Positions 22,172-34,727 of a stretch of 64,000 nt of DNA are shown here, piece after piece; position 1 is the first letter of the stretch, and every line of letters starts with the position of its first letter. The translations under genes and the position numbers were made by a program. The stretch is taken from the NCBI GenBank assembly GCA_023974075.1, contig CM043799.1, positions 7,279,250 through 7,343,249 on the forward strand, read 5' to 3'. This DNA comes from Chaenocephalus aceratus. Its lineage: Eukaryota > Chordata > Actinopteri > Perciformes > Channichthyidae. The notes beneath the pieces were generated by a model. That model worked only from the letters and a program-made list of their open reading frames with translations, searched no databases and was not told where the DNA came from.

Positions 22172-23815
22172 GTTCTCATCTGTCTATCCGCCGGTTACTT
22201 CCGCTAACAGCGAAGTTCCGGAGGCGAAGTCCCGCCCATTTACTTCGGACCTATGGGACCTTATTATTAACAGTTCACGATAGTGATGGGAATTCCGGCT
22301 CTTCTTGGTGAGCCGGATCATTTGGCTCGGCTCACCAAGAAGAGCCGGCTCTTTCGGCTTCGCTCAAACGGCTCTTCAGTTTACCACATATTATACCTTT
22401 TAATTAAATCAAATGTAGCCCTGTTTTGACTAATGATTTATATGTGTACACATATATCACTTAAATTATTCAATACATCCTTTGTACTGAAGTATTCAAA
22501 AGTAAAAATTACATGTTTAATATAAATGATTTGCTGTGGCCAATTGTTTTCATTGCATTTACAGACCCGTGTAACTCTCTGATACCACCCAATGAATGCA
22601 TTGACTTGCTTGTAGAACTACGCTACACAAAACAGATAGCAACACCTATAAAAAGTATTTAAAAAAATACCAAAAAGATCCTGCATTTTAGCCATGCCTC
22701 ATTTCGCTCTATTTGCTCTTTCCAGCGCTGTTTTTGTAGGGGGCTGATTCTGTGAGCTGCAGCTGACCACGCCCCCCTGCAGGAGAGGGGAGCGTGCTTT
22801 GATATCAGCTGCTAGGCTGCAGCGGGGAGAAGAGGGGGACAAAAAGAGATCTCCGTCCTCCGTGTGTTATTCTTATAGAAGTAATGGGGCAGAAACCCTC
22901 CTTTTTACGCAGCGGTCCAGACATAGACATCAAACGGCGACACATATTCAGTGTGCAGTTACTTTGGCATTAGGGCAGGGATATCTAGATACTTCCCAAG
23001 GTTTGACATCATGAATTGTGCTACTTTTAAAGCAAGCAACGATGTTTTCAAATCTGTAATCAGAAAGCTCCTCAAAAACACTATCGAAGCAGTTCCTGCC
23101 GTTGCTACGTTAGCTCAAACAGTAACAACGGACTTAGCGGATGCATGTCAATTTAAATCAATACATACAACTATTTTTTAAATCAATAAAATCATTTTCT
23201 AAATCCATAAAAGCATTTCAATTAATATTGGGAGTCATTTCGTTACTTTGTTGAGAATGTGGCCATGTGTAATAAGCGGGATAATGTACACATTGCAGAT
23301 TGCATAATGTGCCTTCATGCCGATCGAGATCCCTCCGCAAAAACAAAAAACGGCTCGTTCGCGGGCGAGAGCCAGCTCCCGTAGTTCACTTTAAAGAGCC
23401 GGCTCGTTCGCGACCGACACATCACCAGTTCACGAGCATGTCCCCCCCTCCCCCACCCGTTGACAGTGCATGAGCGTGCTCTCTGTCCCCGCCCCCCCCA
23501 CCCCTGCTTTTTCAACTACATTCATTCGTTTGGCCAAGACGTTTAAATGTATGGATTTTGTTGCAGCGGTTTGACTCTGATATTGTGTAAACATGTGTTT
23601 TAGGATAAGTTTTGGCGTAGTTTAAGTTTGACAGTGCAGTAACGTAGAGGGGAACGGGAGTCACCTGACAGGTTGCAAACGGCAAATTCATCCAATCATT
23701 CACTATCATATTAAATCCCCGTCCAATCAGCAAAAAGAAACTGCCTGCTAGCTTTTGGCCTTTTCCACTTGCCTTGGAGCTTGAAGAGGGACATTGGAAA
23801 TGTTGTGCATCGACA
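22172..23815. promoter_or_regulatory. Probable shared bidirectional promoter region of the Merlin element
   Basis: The start codons of the transposase (22171, minus) and of the second gene (23816, plus) face away from each other. Without the hAT at 22281-23427 only about 0.5 kb separates them. The left part is GC-rich (ttccggaggcgaagtcccgc), with ccaat boxes at 22163 and near 23690-23725. I infer a bidirectional promoter; there is no TATA box I would trust. Confidence 0.45.
22281..23427. mobile_element. Non-autonomous hAT with perfect 8-bp TSD
   Basis: Starts tagtgatgggaattcc and ends cgaccgacacatcacca, with GAGCCGGCTC-type subterminal repeats on both sides. The target gttcacga is duplicated at 22273-22280 and 23428-23435. 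A perfect 18-bp-arm hairpin lies at 22297-22346, next to the left end. The interior has a short frame at about 23010-23181 with no domain I recognise. It lies in the promoter region between the two Merlin genes. Confidence 0.93.
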
Positions 23816-25121
23816 ATGGTAAGTTACGTGCTTTGCTTTCTTATTTTTGTATTCATTGTATTGTATTTGTTGAAAATGCTCTCTTTCATGTGCACTCTGG
23901 ACCTCTTTGAATTGTGTGCTTAATAAAGTCATTATTACCAACTCACGTTGTTGGCCGCGTTAGCTCAATATCGTCATGTAACCTACCCACTGTCAGATAA
24001 TATTTTAATGACATCTCTTTGTGTTTTTAAGATTCTCAGTCTTTCTTACATTTCTCCTTCAAGTAATTTCTCAGGAAGACACAGGTCAAAAGGTCCTTTG
24101 CCTTTCATGTGGGGGAGGGGTATAGGCACATGAGAAGTTGCCATACAAACAGTTTTTGTTCCAGGGTCTGGTATTGATTACCAGAGGCGGGAAAATAGGC
24201 CACTCCTTATGGATATACAGACCATGTATTTTATCTTATGTCTTCAGAGATTGCTAGGTTGCCACACATGAGAGTGTGACTATGCTGTGTAATCTCTCCG
24301 GCCGTTTGATCTCTCAATAAATCCCAGTGTTTGACATTCAGAACTCCTGCTCCTCCCGTGTCTCTCTGAGTCCTGATTTCCATTGCAACAGAAGTTTCCC
24401 TTACACCCACTACTTGGCTGTATAATTCGTATAATGTTCATTATTGTTAGTCCATAAGTTAATAGGGACACATTGCTTTTCAAAAGTAAATTATAGCTAT
24501 CTTGCAAGCCAATTAAACATTGTAGTTAATCACCACAGCCAACATTAGCCCCGCTTCAGAACGGAGAACTTGCTAGCTAGCCAACAACTGGCGCGAAGGC
24601 TCGTGGTTATCTTTTACTTGGTTTAACCCCCGGGTCAGTCGCTTTCATTTGGCCAGCTCGCTGCCTTTTAGACTCATGTTTGTGCACTCTAACTGTTATC
24701 CACTGTACATATTCAGCCTTTTACACAATATTTAATAGCTTTATTCTTATTCTTTTTTACAGCCTAAGGCAAAGAAGAAGAATCAGGTCCCAAAAGAGAA
24801 GTCAAGGATGGAGTTGATCAAAGAGGATCTAGATGGTAAATTGTATATCCCTTAACTAAGAAGTACAACTTAAATGATTTCCTTGTCAAACTTGATTTGA
24901 ACATTCATGTCCCCTATTCATTTTGTGAGTTTATTGTTCTTATGCCATAGGTCCTGAAGATACAGAAAGCTTGGCCCCAAGTTGCAGTACCAGCCTTGGA
25001 TCAGGTGATTTTTTTTTCTTGCATTGATTCTTTGTGTTGGTAGTTTATAAACATTAAACTATATGGCTCGTTCATACTGAGATGGAGATTGTTGCCAGAT
25101 TTAGCCCATGCACCTCCTTAA

Positions 25122-26187
25122 AGGTGGGGTAGGTAAGTTTGAGAAACCGGCTCGAGATCGCTAGAATTTGAAAATACACATTACATTACATTGCATTTAG
25201 CTGACGCTTTTATCCAAAGCGACTCACAATAAGTACATTCGACCAGGAAGACACAACCTTGAAGAAAACAGAATCATATAAGTACATCAGGTTTCATAGA
25301 GCCAAGTATTTCAAGTGCTACTCAACTGGCTTTAGATAAGCCAGTCCTTTATTAGTATATAAGTGCTCTGTTAGCAGTTCTTTGTTAGTAGTTTCTATCG
25401 CTCGAGGTGGAGTCGAAAGAGATGAGTTTTCAGTCTGCGCCGGAAGGTGTGTAAGCTTTCTGCCTGTCCTGATGTCAATGGGGAGCTCATTCCACCATTT
25501 TGGAGCCAGGATAGCAAACCCACATGTTTTTGCTGATGGGAACTTGGGTCCCCCTCGCAGCGAGGGTGCATCGAGTCGTTTGGCTGATGCAGAGCGTAGA
25601 GCACGCACTGGGGTGTACGGTTTAACCATGTCCTGGATGTAGGAAGGGCCAGATCCATTCGCAGCATGGTACGCAAGTACCAGTGTCTTGAAATGAATTC
25701 TAGCAGTTACCGGAAGCCAGTGGAGGGAGCGGAGGAGCGGCGTGGTGTGGGAAAATGTAGGAAGGTTGAAGACCAGACGAGCCGCTGCATTCTGGATGAG
25801 CTGCAGAGGTCGGATGGCACATGCAGGTAGACCAGCCAGGAGGGAGTTGCAGTAGTCTAGGCACAACCGGAGAAAATCTGCCACTTCCTTACAGAGCCCC
25901 TCCTCCAACACACACGAACGCGCACATGACCAATGAGGGCACGAGATAAGTTTGTGCCCAGATGGAAGGCTGACAGGCAGGTAGGCTATCCAGTTATTTT
26001 AGCCGGGCCGGCTCAGATGATTGGTCGTGCTTTTTACAGTATTACGGCTTCCACAGATGACATTTCTTTATGGATTTTTTGTCAAAGCACTTAATGTATT
26101 CATTGCTATCGGGATGTTAAGAGCATTCCATGGAATATAACAACAAGTGTATCTCGAGCCGGTTTCTCAAACTTACCTACCCCACCT
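25122..26187. mobile_element. TTAA-flanked non-autonomous DNA transposon with LINE inside
   Basis: The inverted ends are aggtggggtaggtaagtttg and its complement (from aaacttacctaccccacct), each flanked by TTAA (25118-25121, 26188-26191). TTAA targets are used by piggyBac- and Kolobok-type elements; I cannot choose between them. A LINE (25178-25865) interrupts the left part. It lies in intron 3 of the CCDC106-like gene. Related pieces are at 12850-13025 and 50607-50929. Confidence 0.88.
25178..25865 (-). mobile_element. L2/Rex-like LINE 3' end
   Basis: Best-preserved copy of this LINE family in the window. The minus strand has LQLIQNAAARLVFNLPTFSH, LLRSLHWLPVTARIHFKTL, GSGPSYIQDMVKPYTPVRAL and ILAPKWWNELPIDIR. 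The frame is lost near the last 40 residues. The plus-strand left end is the acattacattacattgc tail. It is inserted in the TTAA element at 25122-26187. Confidence 0.9.
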
Positions 26188-27542
26188 TTAAGTTATGGTA
26201 AAAAATAAACAGCTCGTCAAAATTCTGAGACTGTATAGGTTAGAGACAATTCACTTCAGTAGGCTTCCAAGGACAAATGTAAGCTTAAAAGAGAACCCAA
26301 CATGAAAATAAATGTTGCTGTTATATTGTGCTTTATAGAATAAAAGCACACATCCCCTCCATGTTCATGTTTGGCCACTCAATGATACATTTACATATTC
26401 ACAACATAGTGATCACTAATACATAAAAAGTGTAGTTTTTCCTTACCACTGTGCATGCTCATGTGGGTAAAAGTTGGGTCTCTGTAAACTGTAAGAGTAC
26501 AGTCTTGACCTGCTCTATAGGAAAAGTTGCGATTTGGAGCTGCAAAGAAATACTTGTAATTTAATTAATATCTGATCATTAATATGACGCACAGTGGTGA
26601 TGATAAGCAGTACACTGTAACTGACATGGCCGATGTTGACTAGGGAAACCACATTATCTGTTGTCTCTTGTGGGAGAGGGGAAGTGGATAATTGTATACA
26701 TTTTTTACTTTATCGGCTGCTACTTTATGGTTTTAAAATCCTTGAGGTTCATCAAGTTAAGGCACAAACCATAATCGCAATCATCTATGTTCGATCTGGC
26801 CCATGACCTTTGTTGCTCGCCATCCCTCTCTCCGTCTCTCCAATACATTTCCTGTTACTCAATACTGTATTGTAATCTTCTCTCAAACTGTCCTTTTGTG
26901 TTTTAAGGATCAATCTCAAGATTGGAATTCCTAGAGGCCAAGATTGAATGATAAAAGATCTTGAAGGAGAGCGCAATTTCTTACACACGCAAGTCTTGGG
27001 GTTGAAGAAGAAATCAAGTGAGTGATTCGAGAAGAAACTGCACATTTGTATTGAATTGTTATAGAAGGTGTGATGTTATGTATCTCCTCATAACAAGCTG
27101 ATCAGTGTGTCATCTGTCATCCGTTGAATTTAAGCTCAATCAAAAATCCCTACTTTGGAAGAGGATGTCAGCATGTCCGAAGATGACACTTCCCAAAGTC
27201 CTGCAGACCTCAGTGATTCCTCAGACAGTGATGTTGTCATCCCAAAAAAGAAGCAACGTAGCACACGGAATCCTGCATCTCCAGATGCGGCTGTGCCTGG
27301 GCGAGCTCATATGAGAGGTGAACAACTAAATATCATGAAAAGTAATAATGATAAAGATCAGATAAGCAGATGTTGCCATCCCTAGAGTATGCTTTATAGT
27401 TATTTTTAAAGAGAAATGTCAGTTGTTTTGGCCATTATTAGCACCATCTGCTGGACAGAATTATTAGTCTGTGTACTCATCCCTTGTGTATTTGTTTGTT
27501 TGTTTTTTTCCAGTCAAAGGGCCAGCGGAGGTTGTCCATATG

Positions 27543-28668
27543 TAGGGGTGGGCGATATGACGATATATATTGTCGTGACGATATTAGGTCTCCACGATAT
27601 GCTTTTTCAGAGATATCGTCCTAAAAAATATATATATATATTTGAAAAAAAAAAATAGCGGGAGGGGAAGAGGCTCTCCGTGCGCGGTGCAGGGGGCTAT
27701 GACAGCGGACGGAGAGCCTCTTCCCCTCCCGCTCCCCAGCCTCACCTACTGATTTTAATTTCACCATATATCAAGCCCGATCGATTTCACAATGTCAGCG
27801 CACCTCTGCTTTCGTTCAGGTCCGAGTTGTTTGACACGCTCCCAAGTCCCCGCCCCCTTTCTTTGCAGCGAGGGAAAATACACTGTTGGCAGTCTGCACA
27901 CACAGCAATAATGGACGGAGAGTCAGATTCTGATGTAGAAGAATTAGATTTAGTCCCCAAAAATAACTCTACGTCTGTGGTATGGAAATATTTTGGAAAT
28001 AACACAACAGACACGGAGCAAACAAATGTAATTTGCAAAATGTGCAAAAAAGGAAATTTCAAAGCGACAGATGGCAACACGTCGGGCTTACGAGACCACC
28101 TCAAACGCAAGCACCAGAAAGAGCATGCAGAGACTGTAAGAGTGCAAGGTCCCCGCGTGTGAATGCACAATCTACCGCAGCGACTGCACCAAAACAAACT
28201 ACCATAGGGCAGGCATTTCATAAAGGGGCTCCTTATGAAAGACTAGCAACAGGTGGAAAGACATAACTGACGCTGTGGCGTTTATGTTTTCCCTTCAGTT
28301 ATGCTAAAAGTCTTTTATTGCACTTCAAGTCTACTCTAAAGTTTACATTTTAATTGTTTTGGCACTGACCTTTTCCTCATTGATGTTTTATGTTTTACTT
28401 AGTTATGTTTTAACCCTCCTTTTCATGTTTATTGATGTTCACTGCTCACTTGTTCATTCAGGGTTTCATTTCTGAAATAAAAACCAGCTTGAAATGCTAT
28501 TTTGGTCTGTTACTTCCTTTTTGTTTTAGTTTCTGTTACCTTGTAGGTGCTTGGACTGTTAAAATAACCATAATAACCGACATGAAAAAATATCGTGATA
28601 TATATCGTCTATCGTGATACTGCTTGAAAATATCATGATAACATATTTTTCAATATCGCCCACCCCTA
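27543..28668. mobile_element. hAT deletion derivative keeping only a BED-finger exon
   Basis: Starts taggggtgggcgatatgac and ends atatcgcccacccct(a), with ATATCG-rich subterminal repeats. The flanks tccatatg (27535-27542) and tccatagg (28669-28676) form an 8-bp TSD with one mismatch. On the plus strand it encodes a BED zinc finger (27911-28159) with SVVWKYFGNN, CKMCKKG and LRDHLKRKHQKEH, but no catalytic domain. It disrupts the last coding exon of the CCDC106-like gene. Confidence 0.9.
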
Positions 28669-29675
28669 TCCATAGGTATAAAAAGGTCCTGAAAACCCTC
28701 GGACATGTTCGCACAATGTCTGAAGCCTTCAGGATAAATAATGTGGATCGGGGAACCATAAAGATGACTGCTCCAATTGCAGAGCTCAAGATTGTGGACC
28801 CAGACACATTTGAGACCCTCAAGTTTGATCCTGCAATAGACACCCTGCTTTCATTTGCCAAGAAGTGTGCAACAAATGTTACAGTCAATACAAAGGCCAA
28901 AATAGAGGACATGAAAGCCAAAGGCAAGCTTCTTCCCTTGCTGATGAAGTATTAAAGGGCTGGTTTTATCGGTTTAGATAAGATGTACTGGAAGAGTTGT
29001 ATATTTAAATGTAAGTTTAGTAGTACCCTCAAGAGCAAGTTCAGCTTTTATATTTACCTATCTATTTGTATTAAAAAGTACAGGTGTGTTGTGAGCCTTG
29101 GAGACACTTTAATTAAATGTTTGTGATGTGTCTGAACCTCTCTTAAGTGGTTACATTTGAATAAAACAGATATTTCAACGTGAGCCTACTTTGTTCATGT
29201 GCTGTTGAGGTTAATTTCAGTAGTTGTGTGCTATAATGTATTTACAAAGTGTGAAGAGGAGGCAACTTTAGAATAGGGAACCTGTTCAGGTCAATTAGAG
29301 TCAAACTAATAGCTTATTGGTTATGAACAAGACTTCACTTTAGAATAGGGAACATGTTCTTAGATAGAAATACCTAATTAGAGTCGAACTAATTAAGCTT
29401 AGCGCAAGTTCAGACAGGAAGACCTATCACTCCATATTGCTCGTCATGGCAATACTCGCTCCCTGCACTAAATGACAGGGAGCGCCACTCCTCAGCTAAC
29501 CTATCACTCCCCTCCATTTACAAGCCTAATGATCGCACCTGTTAATCCCTCTATATATGCTCTCCCCTTTCCTATCAGCTGTCTTCCAGGTGTCAACGCG
29601 CAAAGCTGGTAGTTCACACTCCTCTTACGCCTTAAACACTGGATACGAAAACAAAAACAAAACAAACGCTCAAAC

Positions 29676-31083
29676 ATGTCTAATTCAGACTCCTCAGAGG
29701 ACTTAACTTTTTCGAAGGATCTCGATCCCGTCTCCGATACCCTTTCAGAGGAAGCATCCAACTCTGCAAATCACCGTCGCTCCAGCTCTCGTCTGAGTGC
29801 CCGCAGTGGCTCTCGCTCAGCAGAGGCAGAATTCCTCGTCGCCCACCTCCAGAAGCAGGGCATCACCCCAGCCCCAGATCTCCTGCTTTCTCAGCTCCGT
29901 GAGCTGTCGGAGCTCCGTGAGCTGTCGGACCTCCGGCGCGGTCTCCCAGCCCAGGCCAGCAGCCCCAGCCAGCCCCCCCGGAAGAGGGCGAGGGCGCGCT
30001 CGCGGCCGCGGGGGAAAAAGGCTTAAAAAAGCGAGTCCTCCAGGAGCTCGCCCGGCCAAAAAATCATCCACTCCTCAGGCTCACTCCAGCGGGGCTCAGC
30101 AGCCCAGCACCGCTCAGCCCGGGAGCTCCGGCACTCAGCCCCCGTTCGACAGCAGACTAGCCAACACTCTGCAATTCTTGGCAAGTTCCATGCTGTTAAT
30201 AGACGCTCGCCTCCAGTCCATGGAGAGAGGTCAGGCCGGAGCTTCAACCTCTTCGGCGGCCCCACCGGGTCAGGATTTTACATCTGGCACGATAGCTCCT
30301 TCTTACTCTCTGGCTTCCGCCCTCCCGGCTCCTCTCTCAGGTAGGCCCTACAGTACATCCCCCAAGCCGCTAACGTCTCCGGGCAAAAATCCTCGACGGG
30401 AAAGACATTAATTTGGTCAGCCTCATCCTGCCTTCCCCGGAGTGCGACAAAGCCATCGCCACGGGAGGAAGCATTTGCGGTATTCAAATCCGCAGACCCC
30501 CCCCCCTCAAAGACCTTTCTATAGGACAATTCCTGGTAGCGTTTAGCATTTTCCGCCGCGATGTTCTCTGCACAGTTTACCCTGGAAGGAGAGTGGAGTT
30601 AGACGCTTATCTGGCCATGATCGGAGATCTTCACATCAAATACGGGAAAATAGTGTTCTATATCAATACCACAAAAGCTTCTCCAGCAAAGCAGCGCTAC
30701 ACTTAGCTCATAGCAACATCCACCTGGACTGGTCTGTGCTGGATACCGAGCTGCTCGTAATGGCTACCGGCGGGCAACAAGTAGTCTCATGCCTTAGCTG
30801 CGGAGCGCAGGGCCACACCTCTCCGCTCTGCCCTTCAGTACCTCTCTCCGGGTCTAGCATTTTCCCCATGCAGTATTCTGGGAACATTAAAACAAACCGT
30901 CAGGTGATTAAGCAAAGGGACACTAAGATGTGCGGTGCTTTTAATGAGAACGTGTGTTCTTACCCATATTGTAATTTTCTCCACATTTGCAGTACTTGCA
31001 GGGAGGCCCACCCGAGGTCAGTTTGCCCCAGGCGCCGGCTCCCTTTCCCGCGCCAGAATCAACGTGGTGGAAAAACCTCTTAA
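29676..31083 (+). pseudogene. Ngaro gag-like protein, frameshifted
   Basis: The ATG at 29676 opens an acidic Ser-rich N-terminus (SSEDLTFSKDLDPVSDTLSE), then a short heptad-like repeat (LRELSELRELSDLRRGL) and a very basic tail. A frame slip near 30025 moves it to a second frame, and another near 30400 to a third. The third reads LILPSPECDKAIATGG, FSIFRRDVLCTVYPGRR and ends in Cys/His clusters (CLSCGAQGHTSPLCP, CGAFNENVCSYPYCNFLHIC). The clusters fit a nucleic-acid-binding capsid-like protein of YR retroelements. Predicted to coat element RNA; inactive here. Confidence 0.75.
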
Positions 31084-32085
31084 AACATCACCCCTCGACT
31101 CCCATTAACACCACACAATTAGCAGCTGCACTTTCGACTCACCCACATCCCGTGCTCATTTTCGATCTGTCCGCTCCTCGCGCTGGGCCGTTCTGCAGCA
31201 TCAATAGCCTTATTCCCCCCGAGTATTTTTCGCTTCAGTCGATAATGCCATCAAGCTCATCAAATTCGCAGGGCAAGGAGCGTGGCTCTCCAAAGCGGAT
31301 ATCACCGACGCATTCAAAATAATTCCCATTCACCCATCTCAGTGGCACATGTTCGGTATCAGGTGGGAATCCAAATTCTACTTTGCTGTCCGTCTAACCT
31401 TCGGGTGCAGAAGTAGCCCTTGTATCTTTAATTCTTTTTCTGAAGCCCTCTGCTGGATCCTCCTGAACATCGTCAGAATCCCCTCCGTTCTTCACTTATT
31501 GGACGATTTCCTTCTCATAGATCCCCCTCGGGACAACTCAGGCGACTCTCTAGCAAAACTCAAAACATGCTTTCAGGAGTTGGGGGTTCCCCTCTCAGAA
31601 GAGAAAACGCTAGGTCCCACGCCTGGAATTTCTAGGCATTACACTCGACTCCGTAGACATGGAAGCGTCTCTCCCCACGGACAAACTGCAGCGCATTCGC
31701 GACATCTCAAAAGCCTTCTGCAAGCAACAAGTTATCACCAAGCAGCAGCTGCTCTCCCTGCTCGGGCACCTCAATTTCGCCATGCGTATCATCCCTCAGG
31801 GGCGCTCTTTCATCTCCCGGCTCCTGGATACAGCGTCGGCTGCAGAAAACCTCCATGACCACGTCTTTCTAGATGAAGGCTGCCGCTCAGACCTACGGTT
31901 TTGGTCCCTCCTGCTCGCACACTGAAATGGCGTCACCTTCTTCTACGACGACCTTGTGTACTCCTCCGACTCCATGAGATTCTTCACGGACGCTGCCCCA
32001 TCCGTGTTTTTTTTTTTTTTTTTTCATTTTTCAGGGAGAGTGGTTCGCAGGCTCGTGGCCTCCGACATTTCCCAGCCATCCCCAG

Positions 32086-34727
32086 TGAGATGATAGTGAT
32101 CTGTTCATGAACTTGTCATGAAAAGTTCATGAAATATCAGTGAACCATATTCATAAACAGCTCATAACAAAGTTGATGAACTGTTCATGAAAGTGACATG
32201 AACATTAAATGGCACTAGGGCAGTTCATGAACTACTCATGAAACTCCTGTGCTGGAATGGTTCATGAACAATTCATGGAATATGGTTTTAGGCAGGTTCA
32301 TGAACAATTCATGAAATGGAGTTTTCAGTGAGTGTGTAGGGATATTCAACCAAGAACATTTCAAGAATTGTTCATGAACATATCAAGAACTGTTCATAAC
32401 AACTTCATGAACAGTTCATACCCAGTCACTGAATATAATTCAATGGCTGGCTATGACCTGTTCATGAACTGTTCATGAATTGTTCATGAACTGTTCATGA
32501 ACCACTGACTGTGGGTCAATTGGCAACCATAGAAAACAACAATTATGTCAATCACAATGGAACTTTACTCAAATTAACAAACAAACAAACAAACATACTT
32601 GTATACAGGTGGAGCACTACAATTAATCCTATCACTATTTGAAGCAGTTCTTGACACTCAGCTGCACAACATTTTTTGTTACGGGTCCCAAAAGCTTGGG
32701 TACCACAGCAACAATAAATGATTTCTGTAGAAAACAGAAAAGTGCAGCAGCAATAATTATACACAGGATCCGGTTGATCGTCTGGAATGCTTCTTATTCA
32801 AAGTACACAGTTACATTCAAATAGCTGAACTTTACAAACATCACATTTCTCCATTTAAGTTATCTGTCTGTCACAGTCAATTACTGTATCTCAAGGAGAA
32901 ATTCAACATAGTCAATATAAATTATTACATTACATTGCATTTAGCTGACGCTTTTATCCAAAGCGACTTACAATAAGTGCGTTCGACCAACAAAAAGAAA
33001 ACAGAATCATATAAGTACATCAGGTTTCTTCGAGCAAAAACATTTCAAGTGCTACTCAACTGGCTTTAGGTAAGCCAGTCCTTTATTAGTATATAAGTGC
33101 TTTGTTAATAGTTCTATCGCTCGAAGTGGAGTCGAAAGAGATGAGTTTTCAGTCTGCGCCGGAAGGTGTGTAAGCTATCTGCTGTCCTGATGTCAATGGG
33201 GAGCTCATTCCACCATTTTGGAGCCAGGATAGCAAACCCACGTGTTTCTGCTGATGGGAACTTGGGTCCCCTTCGCAGCGAGGGTGCAGCGAGCCGTTTG
33301 GCTGATGCAGAGCGGAGTGCACGTGCTGGGGTGTACGATTAACCATGTCCTGGATGTAGGAAGGGCCAGATCCATTCGCAGCATGGTACGCAAGTACCAT
33401 TGTCTTGAAGTGGATTCTAGCAGTTACCGGAAGCCAGTGGAGGGAGGGGAGGAGCGGCGTGGTGTGGGAGAATTTAGGAAGGTTGAAGACCAGACGAGCC
33501 GCTGCATTCTGGATGAGCTGCAGGTCGGATGGCACATGTAGGTAGACCAGCCAGGAGGGAGTTGCAGTAGTCTAGGCGTGAGATGACGAGAGCCTGGACC
33601 AGAACCTGCGTCGCTTTCTGGGTCAGCTGGGGACGCATCCTCCTGATGTTGTAAAGCGTGTATCTGCAGCAGCGGGTTGTAGCAGCTATGTTTGCAGTGA
33701 AGGACAGGTTTTATCTATAAACACATAACACTATCAAATACTTTCTATCAATATATAACATATTATGGAGATCACAAAAAACACTGTCAATGTTAATAAA
33801 CAAAAAACAAGGCAATGTGCCTGCAAGACTGCACTCAGGTAAACAAAACATATTACCCGTGCGCAGCAGGTAACCTGCCTGCGAGCCTTCGCTTAGGTCA
33901 CATTTACCCAGGTGCGGCTGAAGCCCGCGAAAATGGCATCTATTGTTGCCGACAGTTTAGTATTTTTAAAATACCGTTACTATGTCAAACATGCTCAAAA
34001 CCTTCTGACACACTCTCCTAAACATCTCCAACATCATATCTAATTCACACAAGTTAACATCGATCATTTTCATCATGTACTGACCTGTAGAAAACAGAAA
34101 AGTGGAGCAGCAATAATTATACACAGGATCCGGTTGATCGTCTGGATTGCTTCTGAGGAGGGGGCGGAAGTGTCCCCCCTAAGGTAACCCAGATGTCACC
34201 GCTCACCTGCCAAAGGTTCCACCTTGGCGCTACTTACTCGTACTGCTTCTCAAACAGTACAGATAAACCATAAAATGATATGAATGTCACCAAAATAAAT
34301 ACAGATAATGTTCAGTTTCAAATTCACTATTGTTTTGTTTTAAGATTAAAAGTTTTAAAAAAAAAGAAATGTTCAAATAGTAGATGAATATTCAAGAGGT
34401 CTTTAAAAACATCACACTGATCATCAAAAGTTCATAAAATGCTCATGAATATTCCAAAATATTCTGAACTTGCCACAATCATCCAAAATTCATGAAATTC
34501 TCAGTCATGAAAAGTTCATGAATACATAAATTGCTCATAAAAGTCTGTCATGAGCAAAACAGGAACTTTATATGAATGAACAATGTTCATAAATATTTCA
34601 TGAACTGCTCTTTAAAATGGTTCATGAGCATTTTAAGAATTTTGGTTCATGAACATGACAAGTGAACATATATGAGTTGTTCATGAATGTTTCATGAGTG
34701 CTCATGAACAGCTCATAAAGTCATGAA
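32086..34727. mobile_element. Element with TTCATGAA-rich ends, inserted in Ngaro RNase H
   Basis: The first about 430 bp (32086-32515) and last about 310 bp (34420-34727) are packed with the palindrome TTCATGAA and one-base variants, often extended to GTTCATGAAC. The two ends align as imperfect inverted repeats around ctgttcatgaac. The Ngaro reading frame is restored if this block is removed; the TSD is short, perhaps 3 bp (tga), and not certain. Inside are a 68-bp direct repeat (32725-32791, 34086-34152) and a LINE 3' end (32923-33705). No transposase seen. I do not recognise the family. Confidence 0.65.
32923..33705 (-). mobile_element. L2/Rex-like LINE 3' end
   Basis: The plus-strand start attacattacattgcattta is the reversed tail. 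The minus strand encodes LQLIQNAAARLVFNLPKFSH, GSGPSYIQDMV and WLQNGGMSSPL, in shifting frames. It extends a little further 5' than the other copies (to about 33705) and lies inside the TTCATGAA-rich element. Confidence 0.85.

Larger units (their letters stand above)
23816..28955 (+). pseudogene. CCDC106-like gene carried by the Merlin element, six exons
   Basis: The ATG at 23816-23818 is the last codon of exon 1. Exons 24763-24835, 24951-25004, 26908-27017, 27135-27317 and 27514-28955 follow, with GT/AG borders and matching phases. The product starts Lys-rich (PKAKKKNQVPKEKSRME), then has a heptad-like stretch (RLEFLEAKIE, LEGERNFLHTQVLGLKKK). Next come an acidic Ser/Asp segment and a basic KKKQR cluster, likely a nuclear signal. 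It ends in a folded domain with RYKKVLKTLGHVRTMSEAFR, VDRGTIKMTAPIAEL and AKGKLLPLLMKY. The order and final domain resemble fish CCDC106-like proteins (about 260 aa). Two breaks exist: a one-base deletion near 26948, and a hAT (27543-28668) inside the last exon. The role in transposition is unknown. Confidence 0.75.

Noticed and set aside
19011..29394. CCDC106-like gene as an ordinary host gene
   Set aside because: It lies between the matched inverted repeats of the Merlin element, inside an interrupted LINE, so it must have moved with the element.
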